Shown here: one piece after another, positions 17,371 through 26,292 of the stretch
Layout: the number at the start of each line of letters is the position of its first letter
Numbering within the stretch: the stretch's first letter is position 1
Assembly (NCBI GenBank): GCA_963731035.1
Contig: CAVSUY010000018.1
Coordinates: 62,001 to 126,000, forward strand
Direction: 5' to 3'
Source of the DNA: JAANXG01 sp963731035
GTDB taxonomy: Bacteria > Pseudomonadota > Gammaproteobacteria > Arenicellales > JAANXG01
Length of the DNA: 64,000 nt
The notes under the pieces: model-generated
Databases searched by the model: none
The model's input: only the letters and a program-made list of their open reading frames with translations
Told to the model about the DNA's origin: nothing
Made by a program: the position numbers and the translations under genes

Positions 17371-17728
17371 TTCAATATTTCAGTTGCCAAAGAAACCGTT
17401 TCGCTCATGAACACCCGTCGCACCTCACCCCGTTGCACTGCCCGCGACCGAGCCTGCCGCCAGGTATGGTGGCGGGCAACCCGGGCACAAAACCAAGCCC
17501 CCAACGAGAGGCCCATTGGCTAAATATGACCTCGCGGCGTGAAAAAATAAAGCCTCGGAGCAAGACCCGGCGGTACGCCTCGCTTCCCGCCGAACAGCCG
17601 GCCTTCGCGCGGCGTACAGGAAATGTATAGCAATGGGGACCGGGCCCGGTAAATCAGGTTAGAATTCAGGCAGAATTCCGGTTCACCTTCGGCTCCCCGG
17701 ACATAATCCAGGTGACGGCGAACAGCGC
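17371..17728. other. Divergent intergenic region hrcA / nadK
   Basis: 358 bases between two divergently read genes. I see no convincing ORF, no CIRCE element and no clear sigma-70 or sigma-32 box pair. The central part is AT-richer (around 17522-17560, TAAATATGACC and GAAAAAATAAAG), which is where promoters could lie. Confidence 0.4.
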
Positions 17729-18607
17729 GTGGCTTCCCTTTTCAAAACCATAGGTCTTTTTGGCAAGTACAAGGACCCGAGCGTCAACGACGCTGTCTCC
17801 GGGCTCGCCGAATATTTGAAATACCGCGGCGTCGAGGTCGTGGTGGGGGAAACCACGGCCGATGAGATCATGGTCGGGAAATCCCACAAGGCACTCAGCG
17901 AGGCCGATCGCGGCCGCCTGGATCTGGCCATCGTGATCGGCGGGGACGGCACCATGCTGCACGTCGCCCGCTCCCTCGCCCCCCACGACACGCCGCTGGT
18001 GGGCGTCAACATGGGCCGCCTCGGCTTCCTGACCGACATCCCCCTGCACGAAATGTATGAGGACGCCGGCCGCATCCTTGACGGGGAATACAAGACCGAG
18101 CAGCGCATGCTGCTGGACGTAGAGGTCTGGAAACGGGACAAGCTGGTCAAGCGCGACACAGCCCTCAACGACATGGTGATCGGCAAAGGCGAGTTCGAAA
18201 GACTGATAGAGCTGCAGATCTATGTGGACGGCGAGTTCGTCACCAGCATCCGCTGCGACGGCATCATCGTCGCCACCCCCACCGGCTCCACCGCCTACGC
18301 CCTGTCCGCCGGCGGCCCGATCATGCATCCCCAGCTGGCGGCCCTGATCCTGGTGCCCGTGTGCCCGCACACGCTGAGCATGCGCCCCATCGCGCTGAAG
18401 GATTCCAGCGTGCTCGATTTCACACTGGCCGATACCAGCGCGGATCGCGCCCATATCTCTTTCGACGGCCAGATCGGTTACCACTTCGCCGGCGACGAGA
18501 AGGTGCGCGTGAAGCGCTCCGACAGCACCGTGAAGCTGGTCCGCACCCTGGAGAACAACCACTACGCGGCGCTGCGCTCGAAGCTGGGGTGGGGAGATCC
18601 CATCTAA
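17729..18607 (+). CDS. nadK: NAD kinase
   Basis: Phosphorylates NAD to NADP with ATP. The 292-residue protein has the GGDGT motif at residues 71-75 (VIGGDGTML), NMGRLGFLTD and the conserved TPTGSTAYALSAGGPI loop. Length matches E. coli NadK (292). GTG 17729 is used as start (MASLFKTIGLFGKYKD), where family similarity begins. It is followed after three bases by recN, the usual gammaproteobacterial order. Confidence 0.97.
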   Translation: MASLFKTIGLFGKYKDPSVNDAVSGLAEYLKYRGVEVVVGETTADEIMVGKSHKALSEADRGRLDLAIVIGGDGTMLHVARSLAPHDTPLVGVNMGRLGFLTDIPLHEMYEDAGRILDGEYKTEQRMLLDVEVWKRDKLVKRDTALNDMVIGKGEFERLIELQIYVDGEFVTSIRCDGIIVATPTGSTAYALSAGGPIMHPQLAALILVPVCPHTLSMRPIALKDSSVLDFTLADTSADRAHISFDGQIGYHFAGDEKVRVKRSDSTVKLVRTLENNHYAALRSKLGWGDPI

Positions 18608-18610
18608 GCC

Positions 18611-20317
18611 ATGTCCCTGTCCTCCCTGTACGTGCGCGACTTCGCCATCGTCCGCAAGATCGAGCTGGAGCTCGAGCACGGCCTGACCGTGGTGACCGGT
18701 GAAACCGGGGCCGGCAAGTCCGTCATGATAGATGCCCTGGACCTGGTGCTGGGAGCCCGGGGCGACAGCAGCACCATTCGCCACGGCGCCGACAGTGCCG
18801 AGGTGCTGGCGGGTTTCGAGCTGGAAGCCGGCGGCGACGCGGCGGGCTGGCTCAGCGAACACGAACTGGAGGATGAAGGCGGCTGCGTCCTGCGGCGTAT
18901 CGTTTACCGGGACAAGCCCACCAAGGCCTTCATCAATGACCGCCCAGTCACGGTGCAGACACTGCGCGACCTGGGCGACCTCCTGGTGGATATTCATGGC
19001 CAGCACGAGCACCAGTCGCTCCTGAAGAAGGAAGTCCAGCGACGGGTCCTTGACGACTATGCGGGCCAGACCGCGGATGTCGAGAGCCTGGCTGCGCTTT
19101 ACGAGGACCATCAGTCACTGGTTCAGCGCCGGGAGTCCTTGTCCCGCCAGGCCGGCGACCGGGACTCACAGCTGGAGCTGTACCGCTACCAGCTCGACGA
19201 ATTGGAACGGCTCGATCTGAAGGAAAACGAGTACCTGGAACTGGAGCAGGAGCACGACCGCCTGGCGCACGCCAGCGAACTCCTCGACGGCATGCGCTTC
19301 GCCGCGGACGCGCTCTACGACGCCGACGACACGTCGGTGACAGACGTGCTCGCCCAGGCCGGCCACAGGATCGAGGGCCTGGTCGAGTACGAGTCCCGGC
19401 TTTCGGAAGTGCTGTCGATGCTGGGCAGCGCCCGGGTGGAGATCGAGGAAGCGGCCAGTCAACTGCACCACCTGCTGGATCGGACCGAGCTGGACCCCGA
19501 GCGTTTGAACTGGCTCCAGGAGCGCATCGGCACCATCGTCGATCTTTCGCGCAAGCACCGCTGCGCCCCCGACGAGCTTATCGAGGTAACCGGGAAGCTC
19601 CGCCAGTGGGTCGGCGACCTCGAAGATGCCGATATGAACCTGGAGGCACTCGAGGCCCGGATCGATGAAACGCGCCGCAAGTACGATGCGCTCGCGGACA
19701 AGGTCAGCGAGCGGCGCAGCGGTGCAGCCACGGCTCTGGGCGAAGCGGTGACCGGCCTGATGCAGCAACTTGGCATGCAAGGGGGCGTGTTCACACCGGG
19801 CGTGGAAACCCGGACCGGCGAGCCCACCCGCTATGGCTACGACCAGGTCGAATTTAATGTCGCTGCAAACCCGGGGCTGCCTGCCAGGCCCATGAGCAAG
19901 GTGGCGTCAGGGGGCGAGCTGTCGCGCATCAGCCTCGCCATCCAGGTGGTGATCGCCCGGCTGGGGCGGGTCCCCACCCTGGTGTTCGACGAGGTGGACG
20001 TCGGAATCGGCGGGCGGGTGGCGGAGATCGTGGGCCAGCAGCTGCGCGCTCTCGGCGGCAGCCGGCAGGTCCTGTGCATCACCCACCTGCCCCAGGTTGC
20101 GGCCCAGGGTCACCAGCACCTGTACGTAGCGAAGCACGACGGCCAACCCGTGCAAGTCGACATCGATGGCCTCGGCACAGAGGAACGGACCAGAGAAATT
20201 GCCAGAATGCTGGGGGGCATCGAGATCACCGACCAGAGCCTCGCCCACGCCCGGGAAATGCTGACGCGGGCGGAACACGGCGACCCCGACGAACGCACCC
20301 GCCGGGCCGGAACGTGA
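18611..20317 (+). CDS. recN: DNA repair protein RecN
   Basis: SMC-like ATPase that acts in double-strand-break repair. The Walker A motif GETGAGKS is at residues 30-37, with a long coiled-coil middle. The C-terminal half carries the ABC signature (KVASGGELSRISLAIQ) and Walker B (PTLVFDEVDVGIGG). At 568 residues it is near E. coli RecN (553). Its stop overlaps the GTG start of the acetyltransferase gene. Confidence 0.97.
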   Translation: MSLSSLYVRDFAIVRKIELELEHGLTVVTGETGAGKSVMIDALDLVLGARGDSSTIRHGADSAEVLAGFELEAGGDAAGWLSEHELEDEGGCVLRRIVYRDKPTKAFINDRPVTVQTLRDLGDLLVDIHGQHEHQSLLKKEVQRRVLDDYAGQTADVESLAALYEDHQSLVQRRESLSRQAGDRDSQLELYRYQLDELERLDLKENEYLELEQEHDRLAHASELLDGMRFAADALYDADDTSVTDVLAQAGHRIEGLVEYESRLSEVLSMLGSARVEIEEAASQLHHLLDRTELDPERLNWLQERIGTIVDLSRKHRCAPDELIEVTGKLRQWVGDLEDADMNLEALEARIDETRRKYDALADKVSERRSGAATALGEAVTGLMQQLGMQGGVFTPGVETRTGEPTRYGYDQVEFNVAANPGLPARPMSKVASGGELSRISLAIQVVIARLGRVPTLVFDEVDVGIGGRVAEIVGQQLRALGGSRQVLCITHLPQVAAQGHQHLYVAKHDGQPVQVDIDGLGTEERTREIARMLGGIEITDQSLAHAREMLTRAEHGDPDERTRRAGT

Positions 20318-20802
20318 ATCAGGCTACGGAAACCCTGCCCGGCGCCGCCACGGCGGTCCGGAAGGCCCGCCGGGAGGATGTGGGTGCCATATCGGGCCTT
20401 CTGGTGGAATACGCGCGCATGGGGAACGTCCTGCCCAGGACCAAGGCCGACATCGTGCGAAACATCGACCTGTTCCGGGTGGCCGAAACGGATACGGGGG
20501 TAACAGGCTGCGGCGCGCTGGAGATCTTCACCCCCAACCTGGCGGAAATCCGCAGCCTGGTGGTGGCAAAGGACCACAAAGGCACCGGCACCGGCCGGCT
20601 CCTGGTGGAGCACCTGGTCCGGGATGCCCGCGCTCGGGGACACCGGCGGTTGATGGCCCTCACCTACGTGCCCGTCTTCTTCCACCGCATGGGCTTTGAG
20701 ACTGTTTCCAGGCACGACTTCCCGGAGAAGGTCTGGGGAATCTGCGTGACCTGCTACAAGTTTCACCGCTGCGACGAGGTCGCGGTGCTCAAGTACCTTT
20801 GA
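20314..20802 (+). CDS. GNAT N-acetyltransferase, short ArgA-like
   Basis: A 162-residue GNAT-fold acetyltransferase. The acetyl-CoA site is IRSLVVAKDHKGTGTGRLLV (V-x-x-x-x-(R/G)-G-x-G/A type). The end reads YKFHRCDEVAVLKYL, similar to the stand-alone ArgA-like N-acetylglutamate synthases found in several bacteria, so a role in arginine synthesis is possible but unproven. The GTG start (20314) overlaps the recN stop. Confidence 0.75.
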   Translation: MNQATETLPGAATAVRKARREDVGAISGLLVEYARMGNVLPRTKADIVRNIDLFRVAETDTGVTGCGALEIFTPNLAEIRSLVVAKDHKGTGTGRLLVEHLVRDARARGHRRLMALTYVPVFFHRMGFETVSRHDFPEKVWGICVTCYKFHRCDEVAVLKYL

Positions 20803-20884
20803 TCCGGCCGCCATGCTGCTTCAAACGGGCTTTCGTGGGGCCGGCGCTTTGGGTATCATGCGCCACATCCGTTCGAGCAACACC

Positions 20885-21313
20885 ATGCAAAACACTCTCA
20901 AAACCTTGATCCTGGTCGCGGCCACGGCCATCGTGCTGTCGGGCTGCGGTTTCTTCCGGGTGGAGATTCAGCAGGGCAACTACATTACCAAGGAGCAGCT
21001 GCAGCAGCTCAAGCAGGGCATGACCAAGCGTGAAGTGCGCTACGTCATGGGGACGCCCCTGGTGGTGGATCCGTTCCACGAAAAGAACCGCTGGGACTAT
21101 GTGTACGCCTACTCTCCGGATCTCGGCACCGACTTCGAGAAGCACCGCATCACTTTGTTTTTCACGGACGACAAGCTGGCCCGGATCACCGGGGACATCA
21201 ACGGCACCGACCTGGCCGACGCCTACGAAGGCACCGGCGGCACCCGCGTCACCTCGCCGACCCAAGCCTCGGACAAAGGCTTTTTCAGCAAGCTCTTCCA
21301 CCGGAACGAGTAG
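20885..21313 (+). CDS. bamE: Outer membrane assembly lipoprotein BamE (SmpA)
   Basis: Lipoprotein subunit of the BAM complex, which inserts beta-barrel proteins in the outer membrane. A signal peptide ends in the lipobox LSGC, with Cys21 as the lipidated residue. The mature part has the SmpA/OmlA fold (YITKEQLQQLKQGMTKREVRYVMG...DPFH...WDYVY). The ATG 20885 gives the best signal peptide; longer in-frame starts at 20813 and 20858 add an unlikely leader. The C-terminal ~35 residues are Gly/Thr-rich. In many relatives fur is divergent to bamE; here the acetyltransferase gene is there instead. Confidence 0.93.
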   Translation: MQNTLKTLILVAATAIVLSGCGFFRVEIQQGNYITKEQLQQLKQGMTKREVRYVMGTPLVVDPFHEKNRWDYVYAYSPDLGTDFEKHRITLFFTDDKLARITGDINGTDLADAYEGTGGTRVTSPTQASDKGFFSKLFHRNE

Positions 21314-21335
21314 CCGTAGCAATGCCGTGGAACCA

Positions 21336-21366
21336 CGGATTGCAGGAGCGACTTCAGTCGCGATCC
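21336..21366. repeat. REP-like repeat, single unit
   Basis: GGATTGCAGGAGCGACTTCA and its palindromic partner CAGTCGCGATCC form one unit after bamE. Confidence 0.7.
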
Positions 21367-21387
21367 CTCACCTCGCGTCCGCTCATC

Positions 21388-21530
21388 TCGTCCTCCTCCC
21401 CCTTGGGGAAAAGGGAGCCTGCTTCGAACGCCATCCCGGGCCCCAACCGCGACGATCCCTTCGCCACATAGCCATCCCCTCCCCCTTGCGGGGAGACGCC
21501 GGGGTAAGGGGGCTGCAAGAGGAGGCATAG
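21388..21530. repeat. Short CCCTCCCCCTTG-type repeat region
   Basis: Two related blocks, TCCTCCCCCTTGGGGAAAAG (near 21389) and CCCCTCCCCCTTGCGGGGAG (near 21477), the second followed by ACGCCGGGGTAAGGGGG. Sequences of this kind occur as dispersed intergenic repeats in proteobacteria, and in one reading frame they encode the well-known spurious LTPASPRKGEG motif. There is no gene here. The block lies between convergent bamE and rnfH. Confidence 0.5.
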
Positions 21531-21591
21531 AGCCTCCTGCCTTCCCGACTGTAAATGGGAGCGGGCACCAAACAGACCGAGCTGCGGCTCG

Positions 21592-21888
21592 TTATCTCTG
21601 CCCCATCGACTTTCCCTGCCTCGCCAGCTCGCGCCGCGCGTCCTTGGGATCCGCGATCAGCGGACGGTAGATCTCGATGCGATCTCCGGGCTCCAACCGA
21701 TGGTGGTGGCTCACGCGCTCACCGAACACACCGATATTGGTCAAATCGATGCCGGGACACTGCTCTGGAAGGCCGCTGCAGTGGATGGCTTCCGAGACGG
21801 TGGTACCGGGCGCGACATCCAGCGCGATCAGCCATTGCCGCTCGGGCGTGGCATAGACCACTTCCACCCGGAAATCGTCGTCAGCCAT
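21592..21888 (-). CDS. rnfH: RnfH family protein (ubiquitin-like fold)
   Basis: A 98-residue protein of the RnfH/UPF0125 family (FRVEVVYATPERQWLIALDV...GDRIEIYRPLIADPKDARRE). It has a beta-grasp fold and no known enzymatic activity. ATG 21888 is chosen because the conserved sequence begins there; the open frame extends further only inside ratA. It overlaps the end of ratA by 8 bases, forming ratA-rnfH as in most gammaproteobacteria. Confidence 0.93.
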   Translation of the reverse strand: MADDDFRVEVVYATPERQWLIALDVAPGTTVSEAIHCSGLPEQCPGIDLTNIGVFGERVSHHHRLEPGDRIEIYRPLIADPKDARRELARQGKSMGQR

Positions 21889-22312
21889 AAACCTCGGCCG
21901 CCCTGCGCTGAAACGCGTCGAGCTGCCGGCTGGCGATTTGGGAGAAGACCGGCCCCACGAGGCGGGACACGAACGTATTGGAGAAATCGAACTCCAGATC
22001 CAACTCAATCTTGCAGGAACCGGAGTCCAGCTCGATGAACCGCCAGATTCCGTTCAAGGTACGGAATGGACCGTCCACCAACTCGATGCGTACCGAGCGG
22101 CCCGTGTCAACGTAATCTCGCGTGGTGAACGAACGATGCAGGCCTTTGAAACTGATATCGATGGACGCAACCATTTGACCGTCCGATCTTTCTACGATGC
22201 GCGAGCTGGAGCACCAATTCAAAAACTCGGGGTAGCGTTCGATATCGACCACCAGGTCGTACATCTGCCGGGCGCTGTAATTCAACAACGCGCTGCGATT
22301 GACCTTATACAC
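21881..22312 (-). CDS. ratA: RatA/COQ10-type START-domain protein
   Basis: A 143-residue polyketide-cyclase/START-fold protein. The start is SALLNYSARQMYDLVVDIERYPEFLNWC, the hallmark of RatA/Coq10-like proteins. E. coli RatA is reported to block 70S ribosome formation, while the COQ10 relatives bind ubiquinone, so either role is possible. The start is GTG 22312, overlapping the transporter gene by 8 bases; expression is likely coupled. Confidence 0.92.
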   Translation of the reverse strand: MYKVNRSALLNYSARQMYDLVVDIERYPEFLNWCSSSRIVERSDGQMVASIDISFKGLHRSFTTRDYVDTGRSVRIELVDGPFRTLNGIWRFIELDSGSCKIELDLEFDFSNTFVSRLVGPVFSQIASRQLDAFQRRAAEVYG

Positions 22313-23693
22313 GGCGCAGCACCGGGCCGAAGACCAGCGCCACGAATATCCCGCCCACGGCGATCGGGACCAGGTAGCGCTTGAGAACGTGCAGCAACGA
22401 TGCGGCGCGACCCCAGCCCGTGGCGGCTACGAAAGTATCGCGATCTATTTTCCAGCCCACGAAGACAGTCATCAACATTCCAATGAGGGGAAGCAGAATC
22501 TGCGCCGAAAGTATATCCATCACGTCAAACAAACCGAAATGCTTTTCTATGCCCATAAATTGGAACTCGAACGAGAACGAGCTGAAGGAAAGCAACGCCA
22601 GCAAGCCTCCGATCCACGCCACCACCGACGCCAGGACTGTGGCTGAAAGTCTCGATTTTCCGGTCCTCTCTGCGATCCACGAAACCAGAAACTCCATCAA
22701 CACCAGTGCGGTGGTCGCCACCAGCAAAAACAACAGAACATAGAAAGCCGTCAGATACAACCGGCCGAGGGCAACGGATGACAAGGCGACGGGAATCGTC
22801 TCCACTGCGAAGGAGATGCCTTCGGTACCGGGCTCGCCGGCCGCCAGGACCGGGAGAATGCCCGCGCACGCCAAGGCGACGAACAAGGTGTCGATGCCCA
22901 CCACGCCGAGCACCAGTGGGCCGACTCGCGCGCCCCGGGTCAAGTGCGTACCCAGTATCATCATCGCGCCCATGCACACGCCGAGGGTGAAGAACGACTG
23001 TGTAACTGCATCCACCACGAGGCGGCCCGACAGCTTCGACCATTGCAGGGTCCAGTCGAGATCCGTAATCCCGGCAACACCATAGCGCCGAAGCGACAAG
23101 GCTCCCAGAGCCGCAGCGATGACGAAGATCAGCAGCACCAGCCACTTGCTGAACCGCCCTACTCCCGCGCCGATACCCCTGGCCACCACCCAGCCGAGCG
23201 CCAGCACGAATAAGGTATGCCAGCCCAGCAGCCGCTCGGGATCGGTTATCAGGGAATGGAACATCAGCCGCGCCACGCCGGCCGAGACATCGTGAAAGCC
23301 TCCAAACACGGACCGTACCGTGTACGCCATCATCCATCCGGCAATCACCGTGGTGTACGACAGAATCAGGACCACGGTGACCAGAACCACGATTCCCGCG
23401 TATTGCCACAGGCCTGCGGTGCGAGATCCCTGCAAAAGGAAGCCGAAGTTGGTCGATGGATGACTGTGACCCAGACGGGCCAGCGCCAGCTCAGCTACCA
23501 GCAGCGGCATGCCCACCAGGGCGACGCCGGCCAGGTAGAAGAGTGGAAACCACAGCGAGTCGTATTCCAACACCAGATAGGGGAAACGCCATACGTCGCT
23601 CAATCCCAGGCACACGCCGGCTGCGGCGAACACGAACAAGCCCGGTGATATCCTGTCCGGCGGGTCCTCCCCGGTCGATTCAGCGTCAGTCAA
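22305..23693 (-). CDS. Sodium-dependent transporter, NSS family
   Basis: A 462-residue LeuT-fold symporter with about 11-12 membrane helices. The first helix has the typical unwound motif GLSDVWRFPYLV (usual form GLGNVWRFPYL), which carries the sodium and substrate contacts. The likely cargo is an amino acid. It is first in a minus-strand set with ratA and rnfH and is divergent to smpB. Such a transporter near smpB-ratA is seen in several gammaproteobacteria. Confidence 0.92.
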   Translation of the reverse strand: MTDAESTGEDPPDRISPGLFVFAAAGVCLGLSDVWRFPYLVLEYDSLWFPLFYLAGVALVGMPLLVAELALARLGHSHPSTNFGFLLQGSRTAGLWQYAGIVVLVTVVLILSYTTVIAGWMMAYTVRSVFGGFHDVSAGVARLMFHSLITDPERLLGWHTLFVLALGWVVARGIGAGVGRFSKWLVLLIFVIAAALGALSLRRYGVAGITDLDWTLQWSKLSGRLVVDAVTQSFFTLGVCMGAMMILGTHLTRGARVGPLVLGVVGIDTLFVALACAGILPVLAAGEPGTEGISFAVETIPVALSSVALGRLYLTAFYVLLFLLVATTALVLMEFLVSWIAERTGKSRLSATVLASVVAWIGGLLALLSFSSFSFEFQFMGIEKHFGLFDVMDILSAQILLPLIGMLMTVFVGWKIDRDTFVAATGWGRAASLLHVLKRYLVPIAVGGIFVALVFGPVLRRV

Positions 23694-23794
23694 TGTCGGC
23701 GGTGTTGTTTGTGGGTGAGATCGGGTGTATCGCCACGGTCGATATTTGATATGTTACGCCCCCTTATTGTAATCGCTTGCCGTCGAAATTCCCC

Positions 23795-24271
23795 ATGGGA
23801 AAAACCAAGGCCAAAACACCCTCGAACACCATCGCGCTGAACAGGAAGGCCCGCTTCGACTTCCATATCGAAGAGGACTTCGAGGCGGGCATCGCTCTCG
23901 AGGGGTGGGAGGTCAAGAGCCTGCGAGCGGGGCGGGCGAACCTGAAGGAAAGCTATGTCATCATCAAGGACAACCAACTCTTTCTGCTGGGTTCCCACGT
24001 CGCCCCGCTGCCGTCCGCGTCCACCCATATCCACCCGGACCCTGTGCGGACGCGTAAGCTGCTGATGCACCGGGCGGAGATAGACCGCCTGGTAGGCGCC
24101 GTGGAACGGCAAGGCTATACCCTCGTACCCCTGTCGCTTTACTGGAAGAATGGCCGGGCGAAGCTCAAGATAGCCCTCGCGAAAGGCAAGAAACAATATG
24201 ACAAGCGAGCCGCCATCAAGCAGCGCGAATGGGAACGCGACAAGCATCGGATCCTGAAGAGCAATCGCTGA
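23795..24271 (+). CDS. smpB: SsrA-binding protein SmpB
   Basis: Binds tmRNA and brings it to stalled ribosomes in trans-translation. The 158-residue protein has the SmpB core (NRKARFDFHIEEDFEAGIAL, GWEVKSLRAGRANLKESYV) and the basic C-terminal tail (KRAAIKQREWERDKHRILK) that mimics mRNA in the A-site channel. ATG 23795 is used; an in-frame TTG at 23777 is less likely. The tmRNA gene follows 86 bases downstream on the same strand. Confidence 0.97.
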   Translation: MGKTKAKTPSNTIALNRKARFDFHIEEDFEAGIALEGWEVKSLRAGRANLKESYVIIKDNQLFLLGSHVAPLPSASTHIHPDPVRTRKLLMHRAEIDRLVGAVERQGYTLVPLSLYWKNGRAKLKIALAKGKKQYDKRAAIKQREWERDKHRILKSNR

Positions 24272-24357
24272 GCCGCGAACCGGCCCCGGACGGGCGTGGG
24301 CCTTGAATTCCGCTGTAAAACAACCCAGATATCGGATATAGTTCACTGAATCCTCAT

Positions 24358-24712
24358 GGGGGCGACTTGGCTTCGACGCGGGTCGCGAAACCATTGGGGC
24401 ATGCCGAGGCGCGGATCCCCTCGTAAATCCAGCCGCAAACTTATAGTTGCCAACGACGACAACTACGCTCTAGCCGCCTAATACCGGCTGGACTTCCCGC
24501 CCGACCTGCCCGTGGGTTGGGATCCGGGGAGTCAAATCACACGGGACCGCGTAGTATCGCGTCCGTTGGTGCTGCGTTAAACTCAAGCGGACTCGCCGGT
24601 TATCGCGCTTGTTTGTCGGTGCGTGGCCGGTTAATCGAACGACAAACTAAGCATGTAGAACCAATGAGCGGAGGGCCCGCGGACGCGGGTTCGAGTCCCG
24701 CCGCCTCCACCA
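24358..24712 (+). ncRNA. ssrA: Transfer-messenger RNA (tmRNA)
   Basis: Rescues stalled ribosomes and tags the nascent peptide for proteolysis. The 5' end GGGGGCGACTTGGCTTCGAC pairs with the 3' end CGCCTCC before the encoded CCA, giving the alanyl acceptor stem. The T-arm is GGTTCGAGTCC. The tag frame runs from GCC 24449 to TAA 24479-24481 and encodes ANDDNYALAA, near-identical to E. coli ANDENYALAA. The ends are placed by base pairing and are accurate to a base or two. A TATAGT box at 24337-24342 may be the -10. Confidence 0.96.
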
Positions 24713-24720
24713 GACCAGCG

Positions 24721-24746
24721 AAGGCCGCCCACGGACGGCCTTTCTT
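24721..24746 (+). terminator. Intrinsic terminator of tmRNA
   Basis: AAGGCCGCCC, loop AC, GGACGGCCTT followed by TCTT: a 10-base-pair stem with one mismatch and a short T-run, 8 bases after the tmRNA CCA end. It touches the stop of the convergent Asn-synthetase-like gene. Confidence 0.75.
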
Positions 24747-26292
24747 ATTCCTGGGGACGGGCAGAGCCGCTCGACCTCGCCTCCGCCCGCAGGCAGGTCT
24801 GATACCTGTCTTTCAACTCCTCGAAGGAAAAGCGGAAGCAGAACAGGTAGTACCACTCGTACTGAACGGGCGGCGTACCCAGGAAGCTGAACATCTGCCG
24901 GACCCGGGTGTATTCCACTGCTCTGCTCTTTCGGCTGGCGAACCTGTAGAGCACGAAGCGGCGCCAGCGGTAGCGGAACTTCCAGTACGAGTCCTCGGCA
25001 AAACCGGTCCGGCGGCTTCGATCCTCCATGAACTTCCGGTACCGCTGGCCGGTGTGGCCGCTCTGGATGTTTCGGTTATCGAACCGAACCTGGGAGCTGG
25101 CCTGCTTGTTCATGCCGAAGGCGCGCCGGTCCACGCCTGCCTCTTCCAGAATCCTGCGAGGGATCGGGCGATCATAACCGCCGCCCAGCCGCCAGGGTCG
25201 CATCTCGTCGGAATGCATAATCCTGTGAATCTCGCGATTGCGGGTCGACGCGATTCGGGCCGGCGGTAGCATCAACATTCCGATTCTCAATCGGTATTCG
25301 CAAAGACCGTAGCCGCCTTGAAAGCGTAGCCAGGACGCGCGATTGTCGTCGAACACTCTTGACTTTGCCATGCCCCACACCGTATCGCCCCCGTGCCCGG
25401 AAACCAGTATCCGGTGGGCGAGAAGATCCTCAAGGACAAAATAGGGTGCGCCCATCGAGTGAGGGACGATGCAGAATTCGCTGAGATCCGCGGTCTGGCC
25501 AAGCAGATCCCTGTTACCTACCGTGCAGCGCAGGTTCAGCGCACGGGCGATCTCCTCGCCGTTGTCCGCGCCACCCCCCTTCGCCGATCGAACGAACGTC
25601 ATCGCCTCTTCGCATCCGGCCCGGGCCGCGAGCACCGCACAGGCGTTGGTATCGTAGCCCCGGCTGCACGCAGCGAGCGGGTCGTACGGGAAGCGTCGTT
25701 CAGCGCTCGCCGCGTTGTCGAGCACCTGCTTCACCGAGCCCGCCAACAGCCGGTAGTAGCTATGGTAGTCCGAAAAGGGCGCGCATTCCGGATGGCGATG
25801 GAATGAGACCCTCATTTTCCGGTCCACGGTCATGATGTGCCCGAAATTCAGACGGACGCGGTTCCCCTCCGCGGTTCGCAGTTTTCCGTCGACGGAGTAT
25901 CCCCGTCGCGCGATGCGAATGAAATCGTCATAGTAGAAGGGATACGATCGGTCCGGCGCCTCTCCGGCCAGAACCTGGGCGAAGATCGGCGAGTTCGATA
26001 CGAACAATGTCCCGTTCCGCCAAATGCTGTGAATGGGAAAGATGTTGTCGCTGCCTGCCCAGAATCGCGCGCTTCCCTGGTCGCAGGCGCCCCCGGAGCC
26101 GCACACCACGGTCGCAGTCAAAGCAGACGCCGCATCCACCGGCCCGTTCCAGGCGCCCTCGAAGAACCCGTCCTCGCGGATCTCGACCTGCTCGCCATGA
26201 TAGACCGTGACATTGCCGCGTCCCTTCTCGAGCACCGCGCCCCAGGCGAGCCGGGGGAGCGCAGTGCGGCATTCAAAATCAAACTGCATCAT
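24745..26292 (-). CDS. Asparagine-synthetase-like protein, copy 1
   Basis: A 515-residue protein with an adenylating PP-loop domain of the asparagine synthetase type: PLAACSRGYDTNACAVLAAR (pyrophosphate loop SRGYDT, residues 210-215, the usual second Gly being Arg) and LVSGHGGDTVWG further on. It does not begin with Met-Cys, so the glutaminase nucleophile is missing. The N-terminal ~200 residues look like a remodelled, inactive glutaminase-like domain. Relatives with this layout form amide bonds by acyl-adenylate chemistry (beta-lactam synthetase, lasso-peptide cyclase). It overlaps copy 2 by 14 bases and ends the five-gene minus-strand operon. The substrate is not known. Confidence 0.7.
   Translation of the reverse strand: MMQFDFECRTALPRLAWGAVLEKGRGNVTVYHGEQVEIREDGFFEGAWNGPVDAASALTATVVCGSGGACDQGSARFWAGSDNIFPIHSIWRNGTLFVSNSPIFAQVLAGEAPDRSYPFYYDDFIRIARRGYSVDGKLRTAEGNRVRLNFGHIMTVDRKMRVSFHRHPECAPFSDYHSYYRLLAGSVKQVLDNAASAERRFPYDPLAACSRGYDTNACAVLAARAGCEEAMTFVRSAKGGGADNGEEIARALNLRCTVGNRDLLGQTADLSEFCIVPHSMGAPYFVLEDLLAHRILVSGHGGDTVWGMAKSRVFDDNRASWLRFQGGYGLCEYRLRIGMLMLPPARIASTRNREIHRIMHSDEMRPWRLGGGYDRPIPRRILEEAGVDRRAFGMNKQASSQVRFDNRNIQSGHTGQRYRKFMEDRSRRTGFAEDSYWKFRYRWRRFVLYRFASRKSRAVEYTRVRQMFSFLGTPPVQYEWYYLFCFRFSFEELKDRYQTCLRAEARSSGSARPQE

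Noticed and set aside
17371..17728. CIRCE element upstream of hrcA
   Set aside because: No TTAGCACTC/GAGTGCTAA pair or close variant present.
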